From NCBI GenBank assembly GCA_035528275.1, contig DATKYV010000218.1, positions 1 through 23,571 of the forward strand: DNA of 23,571 bases, in the 5' to 3' direction. Numbering within the stretch: position 1 is the first letter of the stretch; the number at the start of each line of letters is the position of its first letter. The stretch comes from DATKYV01 sp035528275. GTDB lineage: Bacteria > Acidobacteriota > Terriglobia > UBA7540. Below the pieces are notes generated by a model that was given only the letters and a program-made list of their open reading frames with translations, made no database searches and was not told the DNA's origin. This document shows positions 7,556 to 15,292 of the stretch, one piece after another. Position numbers and translations under genes: made by a program.

Positions 7556-8477
7556 GTTCGCGTGGTTACATCTTGGGCGTCGTCCTCTGCGCGGCGATCC
7601 TCCCGCTGGCAGGCACCGCCCGGGCCCAGGCCGACGCGGAATCACGCGTCCTGGAGTACCTGCGGGGGCATGTCCGACCCGGGCAGCCCTTGGTCGTGAC
7701 CGACCTTTACAACAACGTCTTCACCAAGCCCGAAGAACGCAAGGCGCTCAATAAGCTCTATGGCGCTTTTTTCGGATTCCGTTGTTCCTGGCGCAATACC
7801 AGGAGAAATTTGGTGCCCCTCCCGAATTGAAGGTTATCGCCGGACAATTCGATCTCCCCTCGACGCAGGCCGCCGACGTCCTGGTGCGCATGATGGAATC
7901 GGACCCTCGCGTTCCGAGCTTTTTGACTCGCGACCAGCAAACCGGCGAAATCATCAGCGTGGACGTGACGAGAATCCTCAATGACGCGCGGTTCGGAAAG
8001 TCCATCGAGCATCAATTGGGCGGATGGGAAGGCCGATCTGCCCCGGAATTCAAGTTGCCGGGCCTGGCGGGTGAGGAGATCGATTCGTCGGCTCTGAAAG
8101 GGCGCGTTGTTCTCCTTTATACCTGGTTCACGGGCTGCCCTCCCTGCATGAAGGAGACGCCGGAGCTTGTCGCGCTGAGCAACGAATTCCCCAGCGCGGA
8201 TTTCATCGTTGTGGGGGCCAACGCCGACCGCCTCCTGGGCTTGAAGTACGATGACTCGGTCCGGCGGAAATACATCGAAGAGGAAAGAATCACATTCCCT
8301 GTGGTAAATTGGACTCGCGAAAGCGATACCGCGTATGGGAATATCTCGATTTTTCCGACCCTGTTCTTGATTGGACGGGACGGGACCATCACCCACCAGT
8401 GGGTGGGTTACGTGGGACCTGACGAACTGCGGCGCGCCATTTCCGAAGGGCTGGCGCGCCTTCCAGCGGGTCAGTGA
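7552..8477 (+). CDS. Exported thioredoxin-fold (TlpA/redoxin-like) protein, frameshifted
   Basis: The reading frame from GTG 7552, which overlaps the esterase stop as GTGA, encodes a signal peptide (GYILGVVLCAAILPLAGTARA) and a conserved-looking N-terminal region. It runs out of frame at the T-run 7767-7772. The -1 frame from 7773 continues smoothly (AFF-RIPLFLAQYQEKFG) to 8477. Joined, the product is about 308 aa. The second part contains the thioredoxin active site TGCPPC (C196 and C199 of the joined product, 8136-8147) and the cis-Pro loop SIFPTLFLIG, so it should be a periplasmic thiol-disulfide oxidoreductase or peroxidase-like protein. Unshifted translation ends at 7830 and yields 92 aa without the CPPC motif. 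The break may be an assembly error, a real mutation, or slippage at T_TTT_TTC. Confidence 0.75.
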
Positions 8478-8515
8478 GAAAAGCGAAAATCATTCTCGAG
8501 AAGGAGAGCAGGATC

Positions 8516-9034
8516 ATGAAGAAGTTGAATCGGTTCACCCTCAGCGTCGTGACCGCGGCTCTACTTGCGTTCACAGCTCACCCAAGCCTCGCGCACGGCC
8601 AGGACCGCGGCGAGGCGAAAGCCAAGATTGGCAAGGCCAACGTCTCGATTGACTACGGCAAGCCCCAACTGAAAGGGCGCGACCCGATGAAGATGATGCA
8701 ACCCGGGAGCCTCTGGAGGTTGGGGGCAAACGCCGCCACAACGATTACCTCCGACGCCGACCTGGATTTCGGCGGCACGCGCGTCGCCAAGGGCAAACAC
8801 ATTCTGCTCGCCCGCCTCGGCGAAGCCGGCAAATGGTTGCTGGTTGTTTCCGGCAAGGCGGCCAACGAATACGATCCGGACTCCAAGATCGCCGAAGCCC
8901 CGCTGGAGATGAAGGAGGGAGAAGATTCGGTCGAGGAGCTCACCATCACCTTGTCGAACCAGGACGGACGAGGCGTGATCGAGATCGCTTGGGGAACCTC
9001 TCGGCTGATCGGCTCCTTCGCTCCGGCGAAGTAA
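8516..9034 (+). CDS. DUF2911 secreted protein
   Basis: The ATG at 8516 has a strong ribosome site (AAGGAG at 8501-8506) and starts a signal peptide (MKKLNRF, VVTAALLAFTAHPSLA, cleavage near residue 26). The 172-aa product carries the DUF2911 pattern: an IDYGKPQLKGRDP strand-turn, then SLWRLGANAATTITSDADL and a beta-sandwich-like remainder (KHILLARLG, WLLVVSG, ELTITLSNQDGRGVIEIAWG). The family is common in Bacteroidota and Acidobacteriota, is exported, and has no established biochemical role. It begins 38 nt after the thioredoxin-like gene and probably shares its transcript. Confidence 0.85.
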   Translation: MKKLNRFTLSVVTAALLAFTAHPSLAHGQDRGEAKAKIGKANVSIDYGKPQLKGRDPMKMMQPGSLWRLGANAATTITSDADLDFGGTRVAKGKHILLARLGEAGKWLLVVSGKAANEYDPDSKIAEAPLEMKEGEDSVEELTITLSNQDGRGVIEIAWGTSRLIGSFAPAK

Positions 9035-9084
9035 ACCGAGACCTCGCGAAAAACGATTTCAGCCTCTCAAGGGATACGCAGCCG

Positions 9085-9861
9085 ATGGCTCCACCCGTCA
9101 GCGTCCTCGCATTGTTCGCCCATCCGGATGACGCAGAATTCCTCTGCGCGGGGACGCTGGCTCACCTGGCGGATCGCGGGGCCCGGATTCACATCACCAC
9201 CATGACCGGGGGAGATTGCGGCAGCACCGTTCTCCCGCCGGACAAGATCGCGCGCATCCGCCAGAAAGAGGCGGCGCGGGCCGCCAAGCTCATCGGGGCC
9301 GCGTACAGCTGCATGCACGAGAAGGACCTGCTCGTCTTCTACGACTCCCCGACGCTTCGGAAGGTCATGGAACTTCTTCGCCAGGTGAACGCGGACCTGG
9401 TCTTCACGCATTCTCCCTCAGATTACATGGTGGACCACGAAACCACGAGCCGCCTCGCTCAGTCCGCATGCTTTGGGGGCATGATCGGAAACTTCAAGAC
9501 CGGGAGGCGACGCCCAGCGAAACCCCTGCGCCGAATCCCTCACCTCTACTATGCCCAGCCGTTCGGGGGGCGCGACATCCTGGGAGAAGAAATCCATCCC
9601 AACCTCTGCGTGGATATTTCGACAGCCATCGAGCGGAAAGAGAAAATGCTCGCCTGTCACGAAAGCCAGGGGGCCTTCCTTCGCGCCCAGCAGGAGATTC
9701 AAGACACCCTCGGCGCGCTCCGAGAGATGGCCCGCCGAGCGGGCGAGCGCTCAGGGCTTGCCTGGGCGGAGGGTTTCCGACAACACCTCGGGCAGGGCTT
9801 TCCTCAGGACGACATTCTGGCGAACCTACTCGGCGATCTGGTTCGGCCGGCAAGAAAGTGA
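9085..9861 (+). CDS. PIG-L/LmbE family deacetylase
   Basis: The start is the ATG at 9085 (AAGGGA at 9070-9075); the frame is open upstream, but that part overlaps DUF2911 and is a shadow. The 258-aa protein has the family signature close to its N-terminus: ALFAHPDDAE, with H13, D15 and D16. A second site, HSPSDYMVDHETT, has H118 as the third Zn ligand, and D15 is the expected general base. PIG-L proteins are Zn-dependent amide hydrolases that deacetylate N-acetylglucosamine-type groups, as in MshB, BshB and lipid or antibiotic precursors. There is no signal peptide, so it is cytosolic. It lies 50 nt after DUF2911 and 43 nt before the decarboxylase. With no bacillithiol or mycothiol partner genes in view, the substrate is open. 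Confidence 0.9.
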   Translation: MAPPVSVLALFAHPDDAEFLCAGTLAHLADRGARIHITTMTGGDCGSTVLPPDKIARIRQKEAARAAKLIGAAYSCMHEKDLLVFYDSPTLRKVMELLRQVNADLVFTHSPSDYMVDHETTSRLAQSACFGGMIGNFKTGRRRPAKPLRRIPHLYYAQPFGGRDILGEEIHPNLCVDISTAIERKEKMLACHESQGAFLRAQQEIQDTLGALREMARRAGERSGLAWAEGFRQHLGQGFPQDDILANLLGDLVRPARK

Positions 9862-9904
9862 TCGGCTCGAACCCACTCTTCCTCGCCACTTCCGGAGGCA
9901 TCCT

Positions 9905-11389
9905 ATGGATTCCGAAATCCCTCTCGAGCAGCTTGCCTCGAGAATACCCGGCGTTTCACTCGACATGGATTCCGCATCCATGCGCAAGGCCGGATATCGC
10001 GTCGTCGACTGGCTCATCGAGAGGATTGAAAACCTCCCAAAGAGCCCTCTGGGGCGCGAACTGAGCCGCGAGGAAACCGAAAGACTCCTGCGCCAACCGA
10101 TGCCTGAAGAACCGAGTGGTTTCGAGGAAGTTTTCGAAGAATACACGCGGAAGGTGGCTCCCTATGCGTATCAGTTGGACCATCCACGCTTTTTCGCCTT
10201 CATCCCCAGCGCTCCGAGCTTCGTGGGCGTGTTGGCGGAAGCCCTGGTGGCGGGAACCAACTTTTTCGCCGGGACGTGGCTGGAATCCTCGGGACCGAGT
10301 CAGGTTGAGCTGATCGTCATCGACTGGTTTAAGGAAATGCTCGGCTTGCCTGCGGGCGCCGCCGGGCTGCTGGTCAGCGGAGGATCGGTGGCCAACCTGA
10401 CGGCCCTTGCCGTCGCGCGACACACCATTCTGGAGGATGCTGCGACCGGCGCCGTCGTGTACCTCTCGGACCAAACCCACGCTTCCGTCGACCGGGCGCT
10501 CCGGTTGTTGGGATTCTCCGCGGCGCAAATCAAGCGAATCCCCACCCAGCCGGACCTTCGAATGGATGTCACGAAACTGAAGGAACAAATCCGACAAGAC
10601 CGCAGCCACGGACTACGGCCGTTCGCCGTGGTTGCCAACGCTGGAACCACCAACACCGGCGCCGTGGATCCACTGCCCGAAATCGGGGCGATTGCCCACC
10701 GGGAACACCTGTGGTTTCACGTCGATGCAGCCTATGGCGGTTTCGCCGCGCTCAGCGAACGAGGCCGCAAGCTCCTGGCAGGCATCGAGGGCGCCGATTC
10801 TGTGGTTCTCGACCCCCACAAGTGGCTCTACTGCCCCTTCGAGACCGGGTGCGTCATCGTCCGCGAGGGGCGGTTGCTGCCCGAAACTTTTCGCATCCTT
10901 CCCGAATACATGCGTGACGTGGCGCGCGAAGCGCAGGAAGTGAATTTCTGCGATTACGGACTGCAGCTCACCAGAAGTTTCCGGGCGCTGAAGGTTTGGA
11001 TGACCGTCAAGACGTTTGGCGTCCGCCGGCTGAAGCAGATCATCAACCAGTGTCTTGATCTCACCCAGTACGCCGCGCAGCTGTTTCGCGAATCACCGCG
11101 GCTCGAAATCATCACTCCTCCTTCTCTCGGCGTATTCACCTTTCGCTACGTTCCCCGTCAACTGAAAACAGGCGACAGCCACGCCGGAACGCTCCTCGAC
11201 GAACTGAACCGGAAACTCGTAGCGAAGATAATCTCCGGCCAAAAGCTCATGCTCTCTTCGACGCAGCTTGGTTCGCGTTACGTGCTGCGCTTCTGCGTCT
11301 TGAACCACCGCACGCGGCGGGAGGATATTGACGAAGCTTTGCGACTCATCGAGGACTACGGGCGCGAGCTGGAGGAAGAGTCCGCGTAG
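9905..11389 (+). CDS. PLP-dependent group II decarboxylase (aromatic-L-amino-acid decarboxylase-like)
   Basis: GGAGG (9894-9898) six bases before the ATG at 9905 fixes the start. The longer open frame upstream is a shadow of the deacetylase gene. The 494-aa protein has the full pyridoxal-dependent decarboxylase plan: the N-terminal segment DHPRFFAFIPSAPS, SGGSVANLTAL (159-169), H192 in SDQTHAS (stacks on PLP), D274 in HVDAAYGG (binds the pyridine N), and the Schiff-base Lys K306 in LDPHKWLYCPF. These enzymes release CO2 from aromatic or acidic amino acids, or act as aldehyde synthases in some subfamilies. I cannot set the substrate by eye. Cytosolic. It is the last gene of the closely spaced run before the Omp85 module. 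Confidence 0.9.
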   Translation: MDSEIPLEQLASRIPGVSLDMDSASMRKAGYRVVDWLIERIENLPKSPLGRELSREETERLLRQPMPEEPSGFEEVFEEYTRKVAPYAYQLDHPRFFAFIPSAPSFVGVLAEALVAGTNFFAGTWLESSGPSQVELIVIDWFKEMLGLPAGAAGLLVSGGSVANLTALAVARHTILEDAATGAVVYLSDQTHASVDRALRLLGFSAAQIKRIPTQPDLRMDVTKLKEQIRQDRSHGLRPFAVVANAGTTNTGAVDPLPEIGAIAHREHLWFHVDAAYGGFAALSERGRKLLAGIEGADSVVLDPHKWLYCPFETGCVIVREGRLLPETFRILPEYMRDVAREAQEVNFCDYGLQLTRSFRALKVWMTVKTFGVRRLKQIINQCLDLTQYAAQLFRESPRLEIITPPSLGVFTFRYVPRQLKTGDSHAGTLLDELNRKLVAKIISGQKLMLSSTQLGSRYVLRFCVLNHRTRREDIDEALRLIEDYGRELEEESA

Positions 11390-11468
11390 CCGGGACGGCC
11401 CGAGCCGAGGCTTTCTCGCCCGAAGGCAGGAAAGCGGCAACTTCCGCCCGGTGGCTGCGCCCTGGAAG

Positions 11469-11474
11469 TATAAT
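11469..11474 (+). promoter_or_regulatory. Possible -10 box upstream of the Omp85 operon
   Basis: TATAAT, a perfect -10 hexamer, sits in the gap after the decarboxylase gene. No good -35 lies at 16-18 nt, so support is partial. A start near 11481 would give a leader reaching the Omp85 signal-peptide region. Confidence 0.35.
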
Positions 11475-11514
11475 GGTCTGTGTGATCGTGGGATACTCTG
11501 TAGCTCAGGGGTGA

Positions 11515-11673
11515 GTTTTTATCTGTCGGGTCATCGTTGGGAATAGAAACTCGGGCAGATCAACCGTCGAAACCAGGCCATTTCTCCCTCTCCGACTCTG
11601 CCAAGTTGTTCTCGCCCTGTGTTCCGCTCTTTCAATCCTTTCCGCGCGCCCCGCTGCCGCGGAATCGGACGGG
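11515..11673 (+). other. In-frame N-terminal extension (signal peptide) of the Omp85 gene without a standard start codon
   Basis: Reading the Omp85 frame upstream from 11674 gives an excellent signal peptide at 11581-11664: FLPLRLCQ, then VVLALCSALSILSA, then RPAAAE as cleavage region. The frame is closed by a TGA at 11512-11514. Between that stop and 11674 there is no ATG, GTG or TTG in frame. A purine-rich AGGGGTGAG lies just before an ATC at 11521, which could be a rare start; otherwise a base is wrong or missing here. Confidence 0.6.
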
Positions 11674-14502
11674 GTGGATGTCCCTCCGGCGGCCTCCACT
11701 GAGTGGGGCCAACCGGTCGTTCGCATGCGGTTGGATTGCGACGCTCACCTGAGCCTGGAGAGGTTTGCCGACCACGTCACTCAACGGGTGGGCGAGCCCC
11801 TCGACCGCGAGAAAGTCTCTCAAAGCCTCAAGAATCTTTTCGCCACCGGGCGCTTCAGCGAACTACGGGCTGACGTCGAGCCCGCTGCGGGCGGCGTTGA
11901 GCTTATCTTCATAGCACGGGCCGTCTACTTCGTCGGCGTAGTTCACGTGGAGGGCGCCCCCGGGGTGCTGGACCCGCGGGTTCTCGAGACCGCCTCCCGA
12001 CTGCGGTTGGGCGAGCCTCTCTACGCGGGTGATCTTGCCGCAGCGCGCGACCGATTGATAGCTGTTCTGGCGGAGAACGGGTACTACGAACCTCAAGTCC
12101 GATACACCACGAACCCCGACCCTGATACGCAGGCGACCGAAATCGTGTTTTCGCTAACCCCAGGTCCCGCAGCTCGGCTGGCGAGCGTGGCGTTCGAAGG
12201 TCACCTCATCGTTCCCGTGGAACGGCTCATTAAGGTGACCGGCTGGCGTCACGGTTCCCACCTCACTTCATCCCGGTTGGAACGCGGAATGTTCAAACTC
12301 CATCGCTTCTACCAGAACGAGGGCCGACTGCGAGCCACCCTGGGCGTCGGGCAAAGAACCTACGACCCGCAGCGTCGGACCGAACGACTCGTGGTGCAGG
12401 TTGAGGCCGGACCCCTCGTCCGAGTACGGGTCGAAGAGGCGCCGATCTCAAACTCCAAGAAAAAGGAGATTCTGCCCTTCTATCGCGATGGGGTGGTTGA
12501 TGAAACCGCGTTGGACCGCGGCCGCCAGAACCTGGAAGACTTCTACCAGCGCCAGGGATACTACTCGGTTTCGGTCAAAGGTCGGCTGGAATCCCAGCCC
12601 GAACCCGCAATGTGGGACGTCATATACAGCGTTAACCTCGGGTCGCAAGGAACATTCGTCGGCTATGAGTTTAAGGGAAGCGAAAAGGTCTCCCCCGAGG
12701 AGCTCGCGCGCGTCATCTCCATCCACCCCAGAGATTTCATCCGCGAGCGTGGGGTTTTCAGCCACGAGCTTCTCCGGCATGATGTGGACGCGCTGAAGGC
12801 CGTCTACGAATCCCAGGGCTTTCTCGAAGCGCAGATTACGCCGCGCATTGACGACCGTTACGAAGACCACCCGCATCACTTGTTCGTCACCTTCGAGGTC
12901 GTGGAGGGCCCCAGGACCCGGGCGGGAGCGCTGACGATCCGCGGCGTGGATGCGAAAATGCAAAAGGAAATCTGGCCCGTGCTCCCTATGAAACCCGGCG
13001 AGCCGTTTTCGCCCACCCGGGCCAACAGGAATCGGGATCTCATCAGCGGCATCCTCGGCGACCACGGCTATACGCGCGCCAGCGTGACCTGGACGGCCTC
13101 ACCGGGCAACCCCAACGAAGTCAATCTCGAGTACACAATCGTTCCCGGACGCCAGGAAAGGATCGAACGGGTCGCCATCCTGGGGCGAAATCACACGCGC
13201 CCGGGGACCATCCGTCGCGAGCTTGCGTTCCATGGGGGTGAACCTCTCAGCCAGAGCAAGATTTTGGAGTCCCAACGCCAGCTCTACGACCTGGGAACTT
13301 TCAGCCAGGTGCAGATCGCCGCCCAGGACCCGCAGAGCAACGAAACGCAGAAGACTATCCTGGTAAACGTGGAAGAAGCGCGGCGCTGGTCCATCGCGTA
13401 TGGAGGTGGGATGGAGTTTCAGCGGCTGGGAAGCAACCAGCCGGAAGGAGAATTGAAGGTGAGCCCCCGCCTTTCACTCGAGGTGACCCGCCTCAACGTC
13501 GGCGGCCGCGCCCAGACGTTGACGGTGAGGGGGCGGCTTTCCACCCTGGAAAAAGGCGGGGCCATCAGCTATCTGGTCCCGCGATTTCCCACCCGGCGCG
13601 ACCTGGCACTGCGTCTCAGCGCACTGGCGGAACGCAGCCGGGACGTTCTGACGTTTACATCCAAGCGCCAGGAGGCCTCCGTCAGCCTCGAGAAGCGCTG
13701 GAGCGCGGCGGCATTACTCGTCGGCCGCTATACCTTCCGGCGGGTGCAAGCTCTGGATATCTCCAACCGCATCTCGGAGGCCCAAATCCCTCTGCTCAGC
13801 CGGCCGGCCCGCGTCGCCCTGCTGGGCTTGAGCTATGCCAACGACCATCGCGACGACCCCGCCGATTCAACGGATGGTTCCTATTCGTTGGCGGACGCAG
13901 GATACTCCTGGACGCGCCTGGGGTCGCAGTCAAACTTCGTGCGCATCTCGGGGCAGAACGCCACGTACCACCGCCTGGGCCCCCATTTGATCTTTGCCCG
14001 GAACACCCGCTTCGCGGTGGAGACAACCCTCGGCCATGTCGATCCCGGAGAAGAAATTCCCCTCCCCGAGCGTTTCTTCATGGGGGGCAGCGAATCGCAC
14101 CGCGCCTTCTCCATCAATCAGGCGGGACCCCGGGATCTGGAAACGGGCTTTCCCATCGGGGGCAACGCCCTCTTTCTAAATTCAATCGAACTTCGTATGC
14201 CGTTTGCGGGAAATCGGCTGGGGTTTGCGCTCTTTCACGACGCCGGCAACGTTTACTCTTCCATCCGCCGAATGCGTCTGCTGAAGGTCACCCAGAACTC
14301 TCCCACCGACTTCGATTACACAGCACACGCGATCGGGCTGGGAATTCGCTACCGGACTCCCGTAGGGCCGGTTCGCCTGGACGTGGGTTACAACTTGAAC
14401 CCGGCTCGATACCAGGTGGTCGTCGACCAAATGACGAAAGCCACCGAGATTCGACGCTTGTCGCACTTTCAGTTTTTTCTGAGTATTGGGCAGAGCTTTT
14501 GA
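11674..14502 (+). CDS. Omp85-family outer-membrane protein (BamA/TamA-like) with seven POTRA-like repeats
   Basis: From the GTG at 11674 the product has 942 aa; the true N-terminus probably lies further upstream (see the extension entry), because this start would leave out the signal peptide. I count seven POTRA-like repeats, at about residues 13-82, 83-164, 166-245, 247-323, 326-412, 414-492 and 494-568. Each has the pattern beta, helix, helix (LxxFYQxxGY-like), beta, beta. A 16-strand-type barrel follows from about 570 to the end, closing with a terminal Phe (LSIGQSF), the usual beta-signal. The L6 loop motif reads SHRAF in place of the usual RGF/RGY. Omp85 proteins insert or secrete beta-barrel proteins. 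BamA normally has 5 repeats and TamA 3. The downstream SurA-like and TamB genes favour a TamA-like role. Confidence 0.9.
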   Translation: MDVPPAASTEWGQPVVRMRLDCDAHLSLERFADHVTQRVGEPLDREKVSQSLKNLFATGRFSELRADVEPAAGGVELIFIARAVYFVGVVHVEGAPGVLDPRVLETASRLRLGEPLYAGDLAAARDRLIAVLAENGYYEPQVRYTTNPDPDTQATEIVFSLTPGPAARLASVAFEGHLIVPVERLIKVTGWRHGSHLTSSRLERGMFKLHRFYQNEGRLRATLGVGQRTYDPQRRTERLVVQVEAGPLVRVRVEEAPISNSKKKEILPFYRDGVVDETALDRGRQNLEDFYQRQGYYSVSVKGRLESQPEPAMWDVIYSVNLGSQGTFVGYEFKGSEKVSPEELARVISIHPRDFIRERGVFSHELLRHDVDALKAVYESQGFLEAQITPRIDDRYEDHPHHLFVTFEVVEGPRTRAGALTIRGVDAKMQKEIWPVLPMKPGEPFSPTRANRNRDLISGILGDHGYTRASVTWTASPGNPNEVNLEYTIVPGRQERIERVAILGRNHTRPGTIRRELAFHGGEPLSQSKILESQRQLYDLGTFSQVQIAAQDPQSNETQKTILVNVEEARRWSIAYGGGMEFQRLGSNQPEGELKVSPRLSLEVTRLNVGGRAQTLTVRGRLSTLEKGGAISYLVPRFPTRRDLALRLSALAERSRDVLTFTSKRQEASVSLEKRWSAAALLVGRYTFRRVQALDISNRISEAQIPLLSRPARVALLGLSYANDHRDDPADSTDGSYSLADAGYSWTRLGSQSNFVRISGQNATYHRLGPHLIFARNTRFAVETTLGHVDPGEEIPLPERFFMGGSESHRAFSINQAGPRDLETGFPIGGNALFLNSIELRMPFAGNRLGFALFHDAGNVYSSIRRMRLLKVTQNSPTDFDYTAHAIGLGIRYRTPVGPVRLDVGYNLNPARYQVVVDQMTKATEIRRLSHFQFFLSIGQSF

Positions 14503-14559
14503 CGCCGCTTCGTCCACTTGAGGCGTGGAGTTGCCCCTCAGAAGCCTGGAGAGAACAGT

Positions 14560-15255
14560 ATGAATCATCCGTTGGGCCGGCGAAGGAAAATTCTCGGAAT
14601 GGCGCTTGGCGGCCTGGCGCTCGTCCTTGAGATGGCGGCGGGCGTCGGGACACCGGCCGCCGCGGCGGAGAGCGTCGACCGGGTGGTCGCCTCCGTCGAC
14701 AACATCGCCATCACTCAGAACGATGCAGAGAAGCAATACCGGCTGGAACTCTTCCTCAACGGCCGGTCGCCGGAGGAAGCGCCGGGCTCCAGTCTGGAAG
14801 GCGTTCGGGACCGGTTGATCAACCATCTCCTCATGGAACAGGAGGCCGAGGTGGAGGCCGGGAATCTGCCCGATTTCTCAACCCAGGCGGAGAAGGCATG
14901 GGAAGAGGTACGCGGCAAGTATGCGAGCGAAGAAACATTCCAGGCCGCCTTGGAGAAGCTGGGCATGAGCCGCCAGGAGATTCTCGGCCGACTCCAGGCA
15001 CAGGAGCGGACACTTTACCTGATCGATGAGAGGCTCCGTCCCGCCGCCTGGGTCGATCTCTCGGAAATCGAGAGCTATTACAATGAAACATTCGTGCCGG
15101 AATACGAGCGGCGGCGCGCTTCAAAGCCCCCGCCACTGGAAGAGGTCGAGAGCCAGATCCGTGAAATACTCGTCCAGAAGAAAATCGACCAGCTGCTTCC
15201 CAACTGGTTGGAGGAAATTCGCACCGGCCGACGCGTAAGGGTCCACTCTTTTTGA
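14560..15255 (+). CDS. SurA/PrsA-like periplasmic chaperone lacking a PPIase domain
   Basis: GGAGAGA precedes the ATG at 14560. The 231-aa product begins with a signal peptide (basic HPLGRRRK, hydrophobic ILGMALGGLALVLEM, cleavage after TPAAAA at about 36). The mature start, ESVDRVVASVDNIAITQNDAEKQYRLE (38-64), is the hallmark of SurA_N chaperones. A helical middle (80-165) follows, then a C-terminal part resembling the end of such chaperones (LEEVESQIREILVQKKIDQLLPNWLEEIRT). No parvulin rotamase domain is present between them, so it should act only as a holdase for outer-membrane proteins. It starts 57 nt after the Omp85 stop and ends 37 nt before TamB, so co-transcription is very likely and fits a role in feeding the barrel machinery. 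Confidence 0.85.
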   Translation: MNHPLGRRRKILGMALGGLALVLEMAAGVGTPAAAAESVDRVVASVDNIAITQNDAEKQYRLELFLNGRSPEEAPGSSLEGVRDRLINHLLMEQEAEVEAGNLPDFSTQAEKAWEEVRGKYASEETFQAALEKLGMSRQEILGRLQAQERTLYLIDERLRPAAWVDLSEIESYYNETFVPEYERRRASKPPPLEEVESQIREILVQKKIDQLLPNWLEEIRTGRRVRVHSF

Positions 15256-15292
15256 GCGCTTGGCCCGGCCTCCAGGCGGACAGACCGACGAG

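Noticed and set aside
11490..11560. A TAGCTCAGGGGTGAG string that resembles a tRNA D-arm
   Set aside because: No acceptor pairing, no anticodon stem and no TTCGAATCC-type T arm follow within tRNA distance; treated as chance.
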